Shown here one piece after another: positions 46,418 to 55,738 of a DNA stretch of 64,000 nt. A program made the translations under genes and the position numbers. Source of the stretch: Actinomycetota bacterium (GTDB lineage: Bacteria; Actinomycetota; Actinomycetes; Nanopelagicales; Nanopelagicaceae). Below the pieces are notes generated by a model. The model worked only from the letters and a program-made list of their open reading frames with translations. It did no database searches and was not told where the DNA came from. The number at the start of each line of letters is the position of its first letter. Position 1 is the first letter of the stretch. The DNA lies in assembly GCA_016870365.1 (NCBI GenBank), contig VGBW01000001.1, positions 1 through 64,000 on the forward strand. Direction: 5' to 3'.

Positions 46418-47431
46418 ATGGAAAGAAGGCAACTTGAAATCTTAAAGGCCATAGTTGAGGAGTATGTGGCTACTGAAGAGCCAGTGGGCTCCAAAACAAT
46501 TTCAGAAAAGAGCACCCTTGGAATATCTTCGGCAACTATTCGAAACGAGATGTCGATCCTTGAAGGCGCTGGATTAATCACTCAACCACATACCAGTGCC
46601 GGAAGGATCCCCACCGATAAGGGATACCGTCTGTTTGTCGATAAAATCGCCACAGTTAAGCCTCTCTCAACTGCTGAACGTCGGGCTATTGAAACCTTCT
46701 TAGAGGGCGCCAATGATCTAGATGACATCGTGATGAGAACTGTTCGCCTCCTTGCTCAGGTGACTAAGCAGGTGGCGGTTGTTCAATACCCACTGCTAAC
46801 CAAGTCACGAGTAAGACATATTGAGCTAGTGCTTTTGACCCCATCTCGCTTGATGTTGGTGCTCATCACTACTGCTGGTCGGGTCGAGCAGCGAGTACTA
46901 GAGCTTCCTTATGATCTCAGCGATGCTCTCTTGAGTGATTTGCGTCAGAGATTAAATGGAGCAGTGGTTGGGAAAGCAATGTCAGATGTTGGGCAGGACC
47001 TTGATGCAATCTTGGCTCACTTTGGCAAGAATGAGAGGACTTCTACTGCTCTGATAATTTCAAATCTAATTGAGATGGCAATTGAGAGACCAGAGGAGAA
47101 AGTTGTATTAGCAGGCACGGCTAATTTAGCCAGATCAAATAGTGAGTCATCATCAGAAATTCATGGAGTATTAGAGGCCCTTGAGGAGCAAGTAGTTCTA
47201 TTAAGGCTGCTAAGTGATGCTGGGGATACGATGCGAGTTCGAATTGGAATGGAACAGTCAGAAAGCGGTCTGCAGCGCACCAGTTTGGTATCGATGGGCT
47301 ATGGAGTAGATGGCAATTCACTTGGAGCGCTAGGAATTATAGGACCGACCAGAATGGATTACTCGTCCTCCATGTCTGCGGTTAATGCCGTTGCCAGATA
47401 TGTTGGAAGATTCTTGATGGATAATCAATGA
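46418..47431 (+). CDS. hrcA: heat-inducible transcription repressor
   Basis: A 337-residue HrcA: N-terminal winged helix (RQLEILKAIVEEYVATEEPV, SATIRNEMSILE, GLITQPHTSAGRIPTDKGYR) and a C-terminal ligand/dimer domain ending in GPTRMDYSSSMSAVNAV. It represses chaperone genes via CIRCE operators. No CIRCE-type repeat was found before hrcA itself in this window. It overlaps dnaJ by four bases, the standard actinobacterial hrcA-dnaJ2 pair. Confidence 0.95.
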   Translation: MERRQLEILKAIVEEYVATEEPVGSKTISEKSTLGISSATIRNEMSILEGAGLITQPHTSAGRIPTDKGYRLFVDKIATVKPLSTAERRAIETFLEGANDLDDIVMRTVRLLAQVTKQVAVVQYPLLTKSRVRHIELVLLTPSRLMLVLITTAGRVEQRVLELPYDLSDALLSDLRQRLNGAVVGKAMSDVGQDLDAILAHFGKNERTSTALIISNLIEMAIERPEEKVVLAGTANLARSNSESSSEIHGVLEALEEQVVLLRLLSDAGDTMRVRIGMEQSESGLQRTSLVSMGYGVDGNSLGALGIIGPTRMDYSSSMSAVNAVARYVGRFLMDNQ

Positions 47432-48555
47432 TGAGTGATCTTTATAAAGCACTTGGCCTTGATAGAGATGCCTCACAAGATGAGATAAAGAAGAGCTATC
47501 GCAAACTTGCTCGCGAGCTTCATCCAGATGTCAATCCAGATCCTAAGGTGCAGGATCGCTTCAAAGAGATTACTGCTGCCTACGAAATATTAAGTGATCC
47601 AGAAAAGCGCAGTAACTATGATCGCGGAGGAGATAGTTTTGCTGGCTTCGGCGGGGGCTTTGGCGGCTTTAGTGACATTATGGATGCTTTCTTTGGTGGA
47701 AGCGGAAATCCCAGAGGGCCAAGAGCTAGAACTCGTCAGGGGCAAGATGCGCTAATTCGCACCACAATTACTCTGTCTGAGGCATGCTTTGGAACAGAGC
47801 GTGAAATTGGAGTTGAGACGGCCATCATCTGCTCTAAGTGTGGTGGAGATGGCTGCGCGCCGGGAACTACGACTCGCACTTGCGATATTTGTAAGGGAAG
47901 AGGCGAGATTCAACAAGTCACTCGATCCTTTATTGGCCAAGTTATGACCTCCAGGCCATGTGGAACATGCCAGGGTTTTGGCACCATGATTCCACAAGTC
48001 TGTACCGAGTGTTCTGGAGATGGCCGGGTGAGGGCGCGCAGAAATGTCTCCGTAAAAATCCCTGCTGGGGTTGAGACTGGAAATCGCATGCAACTATCTG
48101 GCCAAGGAGAAGTTGGCGCATGGGGTGGACCTGCTGGGGATCTATATGTAGAGATGATCGTTGAAGAACACGAGTATCTTGTTCGCGATGGAGATAACTT
48201 GCATATCGCAGTCTCGGTTCCAATGACTGCAGCGGCTCTAGGAAGTGACATGACTATTGAAACTCTCGATGGCCCGATGGATATCTTGATAAAGCCTGGG
48301 ACTCAAAGTGGCGAGATGATTGTAGTCAAAGCAAAGGGGATGACTAGGTTGCGTGGCGGTGGCAGGGGCAATCTCTACGCCCATGTAAGCGTTGAAGTGC
48401 CTAGTAGGTTATCGAAAAAAGAGAGCGACGTATTAAGGGAATTTGCCAAACTGCGCAGTGAAAATAAGAGCTCAAATAAGATGAAATCCAATAAAGAAGT
48501 TGGCCAGAATAACGGTGGCTTTTTTGGTAAATTCAAAGAAGCCTTTAGAAACTAA
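47428..48555 (+). CDS. dnaJ: chaperone DnaJ
   Basis: A 375-residue DnaJ of the hrcA-linked type: J domain with HPD in ELHPDVNPD, Gly/Phe region (GFGGGFGGFSD), four zinc-finger repeats (CSKCGGDG, CDICKGRG, CGTCQGFG, CTECSGDG) and C-terminal substrate domain. It stimulates DnaK. Starts at ATG 47428 or the next ATG, overlapping hrcA; ends by one base overlap with rsmE. Confidence 0.96.
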   Translation: MMSDLYKALGLDRDASQDEIKKSYRKLARELHPDVNPDPKVQDRFKEITAAYEILSDPEKRSNYDRGGDSFAGFGGGFGGFSDIMDAFFGGSGNPRGPRARTRQGQDALIRTTITLSEACFGTEREIGVETAIICSKCGGDGCAPGTTTRTCDICKGRGEIQQVTRSFIGQVMTSRPCGTCQGFGTMIPQVCTECSGDGRVRARRNVSVKIPAGVETGNRMQLSGQGEVGAWGGPAGDLYVEMIVEEHEYLVRDGDNLHIAVSVPMTAAALGSDMTIETLDGPMDILIKPGTQSGEMIVVKAKGMTRLRGGGRGNLYAHVSVEVPSRLSKKESDVLREFAKLRSENKSSNKMKSNKEVGQNNGGFFGKFKEAFRN

Positions 48556-49289
48556 TGATCCCAGTATTTATCGTCGATGAGCTACCAGATAAGGGCGAGT
48601 TACTTGTTTCAGGGGATGAAGCCCATCATGCGATAAATGTAACCAGGATCAAGGTCAATGAGATCATTGCGCTAACCGATGGCAAGGGTCGTAAAGTCAG
48701 TGTTGAAGTCACCTCGATTAGTAGGAAGTCATTTTCTGCCAAAGTCTTAACGGTTCAAGACTTTCCCCCTTCAAAGATTTGGCTCACGGTCATGCAAGCT
48801 TTGACCAAAGGTGATAGGGCAAGGGAAACAATTGAGTTATTAACAGAAGCTGGAGTCGATGAGATTGTTCCGTGGTGCGCCAATCGCTCTATTGGACAAT
48901 TTAGAGATGAGCAAGATTCTCTGGATAAGTGGCGTAATTGGGCCAGAGAATCTACAAAGCAATCAAGGAGAGCTTGGTTTCCAAAGATTTCTCCCTTGCA
49001 AAGCGGAGTAGGCGCAAGTGAAGTTCTAGCAGATTTTGACCTAGCGCTACTTTTCCACGAATCTGATGGGGGAAAGTTGTCAGGACTGCTATCTAGAGCT
49101 CAGGGCGAAAGAAAGGTTAATAGGGTCTTACTTATCATCGGGCCTGAAGGTGGAATCAGCGATGAAGAAGCTTCAGCGTTCCTAGAGCGCGGCGCTCTCC
49201 CTGTTGCCATGGGACTTCCAATCTTCCGTTCAGCTCACGCCGGGGCTGCAGCCCTTGCAGCAGTGCAAACTGGCCTTGGTATCTGGTAG
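48555..49289 (+). CDS. rsmE: 16S rRNA (uracil1498-N3)-methyltransferase
   Basis: A 244-residue SPOUT methyltransferase. PUA-like N-terminus (DEAHHAINVTRIKVNE) and the knot region with IIGPEGGISDEEASAF and LGLPIFRSAHA-like MGLPIFRSAHAGAAAL. It methylates U1498 of 16S rRNA. It is tightly packed after dnaJ, in the usual order. Confidence 0.94.
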   Translation: MIPVFIVDELPDKGELLVSGDEAHHAINVTRIKVNEIIALTDGKGRKVSVEVTSISRKSFSAKVLTVQDFPPSKIWLTVMQALTKGDRARETIELLTEAGVDEIVPWCANRSIGQFRDEQDSLDKWRNWARESTKQSRRAWFPKISPLQSGVGASEVLADFDLALLFHESDGGKLSGLLSRAQGERKVNRVLLIIGPEGGISDEEASAFLERGALPVAMGLPIFRSAHAGAAALAAVQTGLGIW

Positions 49290-49298
49290 AGATAACCC

Positions 49299-49634
49299 AT
49301 GAAATGTCTCTTCTGCTCGATTGTAAGCGGTGAGATCCCTGCCGATACAGTCAAAGAGAGCGATAACGTCATAGCATTTAATGACATCAATCCGGTAGCA
49401 CCAACTCATGTGCTGGTAATTCCCAAAATTCACTATGAAAATGCCTCGGAGCTAGCAAGTGCAAGCCCTGACGTTCTAATCGAGTGCCTTGAGATGGCTT
49501 CAAGTATTGCCAAAGAGCGTGAGTTAGATGGTTATCGCACAGTTTTCAATACTGGCGCTGATGGCGGCCAGAGCGTATTCCACGCTCACCTGCACCTCCT
49601 AGGTGGTCGTGCATTGGCCTGGCCGCCTGGATAG
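49299..49634 (+). CDS. HIT family protein (histidine triad nucleotide-binding)
   Basis: A 111-residue HINT-type protein: CLFCSIVSGEIPAD at the start, FNDINPVAPTHVLVIPK, and the histidine triad HAHLHLL near the end. Such enzymes hydrolyse AMP-lysine or similar nucleoside phosphoramidates. A normal length; conserved between rsmE and phoH in actinobacteria. Confidence 0.94.
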   Translation: MKCLFCSIVSGEIPADTVKESDNVIAFNDINPVAPTHVLVIPKIHYENASELASASPDVLIECLEMASSIAKERELDGYRTVFNTGADGGQSVFHAHLHLLGGRALAWPPG

Positions 49635-49644
49635 AATTGGTGTA

Positions 49645-50652
49645 ATGGATCGAATCGTTCTAACGCTACCTAGCGATATCTCCAGCGTCTCCATAACTGG
49701 TCCTAATGATTCTTACATCAAGTCCCTTGAGGGCGCCTTTCGTGATGTGGCAATTACCGTTAGAGGAAATGAAGTAATTCTTCGGGGAAGCCCTGAAGGA
49801 TGCGAGAGAGTAAAACAGCTAATTCAAAGTTTTCTCACCGTCATCCGTGCCGGTCAGCCCCTAAGTGATGATGCAGTTAGACGCTCCATAGCGATGATTA
49901 ATGATGGAAGCTCACCTGCTGAAGTTTTGACTCTCAATATCTTAAGCAATCGTGGCAAGACAATTCGCCCCAAGACTCCCAATCAGAAGCGCTATGTAGA
50001 TGCCATTGCCAAGAACACGGTCACCTTCGGAATCGGACCTGCAGGAACTGGGAAAACATACCTTGCGATGGCAAAAGCAGTGCAAGCTCTGCAATCAAAG
50101 CAGGTAAATAGAATTATTCTTACAAGGCCAGCAGTTGAGGCAGGCGAGAGACTTGGCTTCTTGCCTGGAACCCTGCATGAAAAGATCGATCCCTATCTTC
50201 GTCCTCTCTTTGATGCTCTCCATGACATGCTCGATCCAGAGGCCATTCCTCGCCTAATGTCATCAGGAACTATTGAAGTTGCGCCTCTGGCATATATGCG
50301 GGGAAGAACGCTCAATGACTCATTCATTATCTTGGATGAAGCGCAGAACACCTCTGCTGAGCAGATGAAGATGTTTTTGACCAGACTGGGATTTTCATCA
50401 AAGATGGTCATTACTGGAGATATTACCCAGATAGATCTTCCGAGCCATCAGGATTCGGGCTTAAAGATCGTGCGCGATATTCTAGAAGGTATCGATGATA
50501 TCTCCTTTATGGATTTGACTTCAGAGGACGTGGTTCGCCACAGATTGGTTAGTGAAATCGTTGATGCGTATGGCCGTTTTGATACTTTGGTAGGTGAAAA
50601 TATAGGCGGCAGACGAGAGAATAAACCACGATCCCTAAGGAGTGACCGCTAA
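49645..50652 (+). CDS. phoH: PhoH-like ATPase
   Basis: A 335-residue PhoH protein: a small N-terminal KH-like part and an ATPase domain with Walker A GPAGTGKTYLA and Walker B FIILDEAQN, plus TGDITQIDLP. It is linked to RNA metabolism with the endonuclease YbeY encoded next. The frame is open to 49603, but ATG 49645 (MDRIVLTLP) is the plausible start because the earlier GTG lies within the HIT gene. Confidence 0.94.
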   Translation: MDRIVLTLPSDISSVSITGPNDSYIKSLEGAFRDVAITVRGNEVILRGSPEGCERVKQLIQSFLTVIRAGQPLSDDAVRRSIAMINDGSSPAEVLTLNILSNRGKTIRPKTPNQKRYVDAIAKNTVTFGIGPAGTGKTYLAMAKAVQALQSKQVNRIILTRPAVEAGERLGFLPGTLHEKIDPYLRPLFDALHDMLDPEAIPRLMSSGTIEVAPLAYMRGRTLNDSFIILDEAQNTSAEQMKMFLTRLGFSSKMVITGDITQIDLPSHQDSGLKIVRDILEGIDDISFMDLTSEDVVRHRLVSEIVDAYGRFDTLVGENIGGRRENKPRSLRSDR

Positions 50653-50681
50653 CTTACTTGACCTATTAGGTAAAGTGCGAG

Positions 50682-51128
50682 ATGAATATAGAACTTAGCA
50701 ATTTAACTGATTCTAATTGCGATTTAGCGCGCCTGAAGTCTCTGGCCCATTTCACGATCTTGGCCCAGGGAGCTCATCCTGATTCAGAGCTAAGTATTTC
50801 CTTGCTTGATGAAGAAGAGATGAGCGCACTTCACTTGCGTTGGATGAATGAAGATGGTCCCACCGATGTTCTCTCATTTCCGATGGATGAAGTTCAACCG
50901 AATTCGGCAGCGCTAGGCCCGGCAATGCTCGGAGATATCGCTCTTTGTCCAAGCTATGCCAAGCAAAATGCGCAAAAGGTTAATTCCAGCCTCCAAGATG
51001 AATTGGAATTGTTGACGGTCCATGGAGTCCTCCATCTTCTAGGATATGACCACCTTGAAGCGGATGAGAAAGAAGTGATGTTTACCCTGCAGGATAGATA
51101 TCTAACCGAATGGAGAGTTAAGCGGTGA
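50682..51128 (+). CDS. ybeY: endoribonuclease YbeY
   Basis: A 148-residue metal-dependent RNase with the zinc motif HGVLHLLGYDHLEAD and the substrate region GPTDVLSFPMDE. It matures 16S rRNA and degrades faulty ribosomes. It overlaps the CBS transporter gene by four bases; phoH-ybeY-CBS is the standard order. Confidence 0.96.
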   Translation: MNIELSNLTDSNCDLARLKSLAHFTILAQGAHPDSELSISLLDEEEMSALHLRWMNEDGPTDVLSFPMDEVQPNSAALGPAMLGDIALCPSYAKQNAQKVNSSLQDELELLTVHGVLHLLGYDHLEADEKEVMFTLQDRYLTEWRVKR

Positions 51129-52414
51129 GCGTTACTGAAGTTTTATCAGTCGTTGCCCTACTGCTTCTTGCTGGTTTCTTAGCTGGCTCTGAATCTGCCA
51201 TTAACTCCATTTCTCGAGTATTTGTAGAAGAGCTAGAAGTCAAGTCTTCCAAAAGAGTTGCTTGGGTTGCTAGAGTTATTAATGAGCCTGCCCGCTATTT
51301 GAATGTGATTCTGTTTGTAAGAAAAGCATCTGAGTTAACCGCAACGGTAATTGTTGCTCAGGCATTTATCGCTTTTTTTGATCCTATTGCCTTAGCTATG
51401 TTTTTTGCAGTGTTCACGATGGTTGTGCTCTCCTATGTCGTTATCGGAGTTGGTCCAAGAACTTTGGCAAAACAGAATGCCGGACGCTGGATAATTCCTT
51501 CCTGTGTGGTTGCGGTAATAATGTCAAAGATATTGGGTCCACTGACTGCTCTATTAATTGCCATTGGTAATGCCATCACCCCGGGAAAAGGTTTCAAATC
51601 TGGCCCTTTTGCCAATGAGGCAGAGCTTCGAGATCTAGTTGATCAAGCCCACGAACGTGGATTGGTTGAAGAGTCGGAGCACGAGATGATTCACTCTGTA
51701 TTCGAATTAGGCGATACCTTAGTTCGAGAGTTGATGGTTCCAAGGACTGAAATGGTCTGGATTGAAGGCGAAAAGAACCTACGACAAGGTCTCTCACTTG
51801 CTCTTCGCTCAGGTTTCACCAGAATCCCAGTAATTGGGGAGAATCTTGATGAGATTCTAGGAATTGCGTATGTGAAAGATTTAGCCAGAAGAACCCATGA
51901 ATATCGCGAAGCCGAATTGAGCGAACTGGTCGGCCAGCACATTAGAGGAGCAACATTTGTTCCTGAAACCAAGGCTGCATCTGAGCTATTAAAGGAGATG
52001 CAGCGGGATCAGATCCACTTAGCTATCGTAGTTGATGAGTATGGCGGAACTGCCGGACTCATTACTATTGAAGATATTTTGGAAGAAATTGTTGGCGAAA
52101 TTGCTGATGAATACGATGATGATTTAGAAGAGTTCGAATGGGTTAGTGATTCTCAAGTGCGGGTTTCGGCCAGACTTCATCTAGAAGATTTGGCAGATAA
52201 ACTTGAATTCGAATTAAGCGAAGATGAAAGGGAGGACGTAGACACAATTGGTGGATTTGTGGCCAAAAGCCTAGGACGAGTGCCAATTCCAGGAAGCACT
52301 GTCGCGCTGAAAGGTTGGGTCATTACTGCAGAGCGTCCTATTGGAAGAAGACATCGCATTGCAACTTTCTTAGTTGAGCGCCCAGCTGATCAAGTTCCAA
52401 CCAAAGAGGTTTAG
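51125..52414 (+). CDS. CNNM/CorC-type membrane protein with CBS domains
   Basis: A 429-residue hemolysin-family protein. The N-terminal CNNM (DUF21) domain has three to four helices (VLSVVALLLLAGFLAGSESA); two CBS domains follow (ELMVPRTEMVWI and FVPETKAASELLKEMQ), with DEYGGTAGLITIEDILEEIV between, and a C-terminal CorC_HlyC domain. Members act in magnesium efflux or ion balance. In this place many actinobacteria next have era, which is missing here. Confidence 0.92.
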   Translation: MSVTEVLSVVALLLLAGFLAGSESAINSISRVFVEELEVKSSKRVAWVARVINEPARYLNVILFVRKASELTATVIVAQAFIAFFDPIALAMFFAVFTMVVLSYVVIGVGPRTLAKQNAGRWIIPSCVVAVIMSKILGPLTALLIAIGNAITPGKGFKSGPFANEAELRDLVDQAHERGLVEESEHEMIHSVFELGDTLVRELMVPRTEMVWIEGEKNLRQGLSLALRSGFTRIPVIGENLDEILGIAYVKDLARRTHEYREAELSELVGQHIRGATFVPETKAASELLKEMQRDQIHLAIVVDEYGGTAGLITIEDILEEIVGEIADEYDDDLEEFEWVSDSQVRVSARLHLEDLADKLEFELSEDEREDVDTIGGFVAKSLGRVPIPGSTVALKGWVITAERPIGRRHRIATFLVERPADQVPTKEV

Positions 52415-52417
52415 AGT
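52412..52417 (+). promoter_or_regulatory. -10 box of a leaderless promoter (FAH gene)
   Basis: TAGAGT overlaps the stop of the CBS gene and ends six bases before the ATG of the next gene. Confidence 0.4.
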
Positions 52418-52423
52418 TGGCTA

Positions 52424-53212
52424 ATGCGTATCGTTAGATTTTCTCCTCCTACCGGCTCTAAATTAGGAAGCGATCCTCACTTTGGCATCCTGGAGGATGA
52501 CGCGAGCATCACGGCTATTGCTAGCGATCCGCTCTATGCTGAAATCTTTAGGCAAAAGGAAGTCTTTGCACTTAAAGACGTGCGACTCCTTGCGCCAGTA
52601 ATTCCAAGAAGCAAAGTGGTCTGTGTTGGAAAGAATTATGCCGATCATGCAGCAGAGATGGGCGGCGAGGTTCCTGCAGAGCCGATCATTTTCATCAAGC
52701 CAAATACTTCAGTAATTGGACCGGAGGATCTAATTCAATGGCCAGATTCCAGTGAGCGGATTGATCATGAAGCAGAGTTAGCCGTGGTTATCTCCAAGAT
52801 TTGCAAAGAAGTTCCAAGACAAAAGGTAAGAGATGTGATTTTTGGCTTCACGTTGGCCAATGATGTAACCGCTAGAGATCTGCAGAAGAAAGATGGGCAA
52901 TGGAGCAGGGCCAAGGGTTTTGATACTTTTTGCCCAATTGGTCCTTGGATTGATACAGAATTCGTTCCAGGCGAACAGTTGATTACTGCTCATGTTGATG
53001 GTCAACTAAAGCAGAGCGCCAAGCTCTCCGATATGGTCTTTGATGTGCCATTTATCATTGAATTTGTCACGAAAGTCATGACCCTGCTTCCAGGAGATGT
53101 AATACTCACTGGTACTCCCTCAGGAATTGGCCCGATGAATCCCTTAGGTGAGGTGAGCGTCTCCATCGATGGACTTGGAACGCTCCGGAATAGGGTAAGT
53201 AGCCGTGGCTAA
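52424..53212 (+). CDS. fumarylacetoacetate hydrolase family protein
   Basis: A 262-residue FAH-domain protein: VVCVGKNYADHAAEMGGE, EAELAVVI with the metal Glu residues, DVTARDLQKKDGQW, and GDVILTGTPSGIG. Family members hydrolyse or decarboxylate beta-diketo acids. It overlaps gltX by eight bases, the same pair as in many actinobacteria, so it is a core gene; a role in the fucose pathway at the other end of the window is unlikely. Confidence 0.92.
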   Translation: MRIVRFSPPTGSKLGSDPHFGILEDDASITAIASDPLYAEIFRQKEVFALKDVRLLAPVIPRSKVVCVGKNYADHAAEMGGEVPAEPIIFIKPNTSVIGPEDLIQWPDSSERIDHEAELAVVISKICKEVPRQKVRDVIFGFTLANDVTARDLQKKDGQWSRAKGFDTFCPIGPWIDTEFVPGEQLITAHVDGQLKQSAKLSDMVFDVPFIIEFVTKVMTLLPGDVILTGTPSGIGPMNPLGEVSVSIDGLGTLRNRVSSRG

Positions 53213-54671
53213 TCCATCGACTCGAGAAGTTAGAACGCGCTTTGCGCCATCTCCAACAGGTGATCTCCATCTGGGAAATGTCCGCACAGCTCTCTTTGCT
53301 TGGGCCTATGCCAGACATTGCTCGGGAAAATTGATATTTCGCGTTGAAGATACTGATCGCGAGAGAGTTACCGATGAATATATCCAGCGCGCCGTAGAGA
53401 CCCTTAAATGGCTGGGAATTGATTGGGATGAGGGCCCGCAAGTTGGGGGAGAACATGGGCCTTATCTGCAATCTCAGAGGCTTGAGATTTATCAACATTG
53501 GGCCGATTTCTTTATCAAGAATGGCGATGCCTACTATTGCTACTGCTCAACTGAGGAGTTAGAGATACGGCGCAAGAAGCAGAGAGAGTTGAATCAAGCT
53601 CCCGGATATGACGGAAAGTGTAGTTCTCTTGCTAGTGCTGAGATTCAAGGATTTATCAAAGAGGGTAGAGCTCCGGTTATCCGTATGCGCATGGCAGGCG
53701 GTGTTACAACTTTTACCGATTTAATCAGAGGTGAAGTCAGCTTTGAACATAAATATGTTCCAGACTTTGTCTTAATGCGAGCTGATGGTTCACCGCTCTA
53801 TACCCTAGCTGTTGCTGTCGATGACGTACTCATGAAGATTACCCATGTGCTTAGGGGAGAGGATCTGCTCTCATCAACCCCTAGGCAGATTAGGGTTTAT
53901 CAAGCAATGGGGGTTGCGCCTCAAGACTTTCCAGTTTTTGCTCACTTGCCATTTGTTATGGGTCAAGATAATGCCAAACTCTCCAAGCGTAATGGCGAGG
54001 TATCAATTGCTTGGTATCGCCAGGCAGGCTTCTTGCCTGAGGCAATCTGCAATTACCTAGCTCTATTGGGTTGGTCTCCTGGCGATGATCGTGAAAATGT
54101 CTCGATGAGTGAATTAGCGGAGTTATTTGTTCTGGAACGAGTTAGTAGCTCACCAGCCAGATTTGATATGAAAAAACTTGAAGCAATAAACGGCGAGAAG
54201 ATTAGGAGTTTAAGCCTCGATGATTTCTTATCAAGGGCCTTACCTTTCCTGCTTAAAGATGGCGTAGTAAGCGGTAAGGAGGAAGAAATTGCAATTCTCC
54301 GCCACGCACTTCCTATTATCCAAGAGCGTATTGCCAGGATGAATGAAGTCAGCGCCATGCTTAAATTCCTCTTTACCGATGAGCTTTCCTTCGACCAAGA
54401 ATCTATTTCCGCGCTATCCCAAGATCGAGCCAAGGAAGTCATTGTTAAGTCCTTAGAGGCCTTGGAAGGACTTAGTGATTGGAGCCATGAGGCCATTGAG
54501 GCGAAATTGCGTGGAGCTCTAATTGAGCAGATGGCCCTAAAGCCACGCCTGGCCTTCTCGCCAGTTCGAATCGCAGTTACTGGAAGCCGCATCTCCCCTC
54601 CGCTATTTGAATCTATGGAGCTGCTCGGAAAGCAGCGCTGTATTTCGCGTCTAAATGCTGCAGTTCGATAG
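53205..54671 (+). CDS. gltX: glutamyl-tRNA synthetase
   Basis: A 488-residue class I synthetase with HIGH as SPTGDLHLGNVRTALF and KMSKS as AKLSKRNGEV. GTG start within the end of the FAH gene. It charges tRNA-Glu, whose gene follows 200 bases downstream, and, as in bacteria without GlnRS, possibly also tRNA-Gln. Length and motifs are normal. Confidence 0.97.
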   Translation: MANPSTREVRTRFAPSPTGDLHLGNVRTALFAWAYARHCSGKLIFRVEDTDRERVTDEYIQRAVETLKWLGIDWDEGPQVGGEHGPYLQSQRLEIYQHWADFFIKNGDAYYCYCSTEELEIRRKKQRELNQAPGYDGKCSSLASAEIQGFIKEGRAPVIRMRMAGGVTTFTDLIRGEVSFEHKYVPDFVLMRADGSPLYTLAVAVDDVLMKITHVLRGEDLLSSTPRQIRVYQAMGVAPQDFPVFAHLPFVMGQDNAKLSKRNGEVSIAWYRQAGFLPEAICNYLALLGWSPGDDRENVSMSELAELFVLERVSSSPARFDMKKLEAINGEKIRSLSLDDFLSRALPFLLKDGVVSGKEEEIAILRHALPIIQERIARMNEVSAMLKFLFTDELSFDQESISALSQDRAKEVIVKSLEALEGLSDWSHEAIEAKLRGALIEQMALKPRLAFSPVRIAVTGSRISPPLFESMELLGKQRCISRLNAAVR

Positions 54672-54759
54672 AGCCGGAGATTCACGGTATTCTTAAGACC
54701 CTCTTGTAGACAAGTTAAGTAATTTATTTTGCTTAAATCCTATTTAAGAGTAAGTGCTT

Positions 54760-54831
54760 TGGGGTATGGGGTAATTGGCAGCCCAGCTGATTCTGGATCA
54801 GCTTGTCTAGGTTCGAGTCCTGGTACCCCAG
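54760..54831 (+). tRNA. tRNA-Gln (CTG)
   Basis: A 72-nt cloverleaf with acceptor TGGGGTA/TACCCCA and anticodon arm GCTGA-TTCTGGA-TCAGC, anticodon CTG, discriminator G; CCA not encoded. Confidence 0.94.
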
Positions 54832-54875
54832 CGGAAGAAAACTTAATAGTAATTTTCCAGTAAAGAAATGAATCT

Positions 54876-54951
54876 GGCTCCGTCGTCTAGTGGCCTAGGA
54901 CTCTGGCTTCTCAAGCCAGCTACGGGGGTTCGAATCCCCTCGGAGCTACCA
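54876..54951 (+). tRNA. tRNA-Glu (CTC)
   Basis: Acceptor GGCTCCG/CGGAGCT, anticodon arm CTGGC-TTCTCAA-GCCAG, anticodon CTC. The 3' CCA is encoded (54949-54951), unlike in the other tRNA genes of the window. Confidence 0.94.
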
Positions 54952-54955
54952 GGTA

Positions 54956-55675
54956 TTAGTTCTTCCTTGAGATGTATTCACTAAGCTTCTGGGATGTTGC
55001 AACTAGAGCTGCAGCATGAATTCGCCCCGGCTGTCTTCCAAGTCTCTCAATTGGCCCACTGATGCTAACTGCAGCAATTACTCGATTATTTGGCCCACGT
55101 ACCGGGGCTGATACTGAAGCGACCCCTGGCTCTCTTTCACCAACGCTCTGTGCCCATCCGCGTCTGCGCACTGCAGCAAGGGTTGCAGCATTGAATCTGG
55201 CGCCAGTTAGTGCGCGATGTAATTTGTCAGCATCTTCCCAAGCAAGAAGAATCTGAGCTGCAGATCCAGCACTCATAGTAAGAGCGGCTCCAATTGGAAC
55301 TGAATCACGAAGCCCTGATAATCGCTCGGCTGCTGCAACACAGATTCGCATCTCACCTTGGCGGCGATAGAGCTGGGCGCTCTCGCCGGTGGCATCACGC
55401 AGAGCAATTAGCGCTGGGTTCGCCGCGGCAAGGAGGCGATCCTCACCGGCTGAGGCGGCAAGCTCTCCGGACCTTGCTCCAAGAACAAAGCGCCCGGTCA
55501 AATCACGGGCAAGTAGGCGGTGAAATTCCAGGGCCACAGCCAGTCGATGAGCCGTTGGGCGTGAGATTCTTGTAGCGGCAACTAGCTCACCTAAGGAGTG
55601 AGGCCCAGATTCTAGAACTGAGAGGATCTTTACCGCTTTATCTAAGACGCCAACTCCGCTAATCTTCTTGTCCAT
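54956..55675 (-). CDS. ndgR: IclR family regulator (NdgR/LtbR type)
   Basis: A 239-residue IclR regulator: winged helix (KAVKILSVLESGPHSLGELV, ISRPTAHRLAVALE) and an effector domain with SAQLYRRQGEMRICVAAAER and GRIHAAALVA. The gene is divergent from leuCD, exactly as ndgR of Streptomyces and ltbR of Corynebacterium, which control leucine and other amino-acid genes. The open frame extends to 55828, but the ATG at 55675 gives the normal start; the longer form would overlap leuC. Confidence 0.92.
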   Translation of the reverse strand: MDKKISGVGVLDKAVKILSVLESGPHSLGELVAATRISRPTAHRLAVALEFHRLLARDLTGRFVLGARSGELAASAGEDRLLAAANPALIALRDATGESAQLYRRQGEMRICVAAAERLSGLRDSVPIGAALTMSAGSAAQILLAWEDADKLHRALTGARFNAATLAAVRRRGWAQSVGEREPGVASVSAPVRGPNNRVIAAVSISGPIERLGRQPGRIHAAALVATSQKLSEYISRKN

Positions 55676-55690
55676 AATCCAATATTGCCA

Positions 55691-55705
55691 TCTCATCATT
55701 TGAGA
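55691..55705. promoter_or_regulatory. operator-like palindrome between ndgR and leuC
   Basis: TCTCA-TCATT-TGAGA lies in the 63-base divergent region and is a good candidate for binding of the IclR protein to control both directions. Confidence 0.4.
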
Positions 55706-55738
55706 AGCAAGTAGTAAGGGGTAAGAAGTAAGGAGACT

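Noticed and set aside
52424-53212. FAH protein as 2,4-diketo-3-deoxy-fuconate hydrolase of the fucose pathway
   Set aside because: It overlaps gltX in an arrangement common to actinobacteria and lies over 40 kb from the sugar genes.
54053-54685. 210-codon open frame opposite gltX
   Set aside because: It is the antisense shadow of a certain gene and has no recognisable domain.
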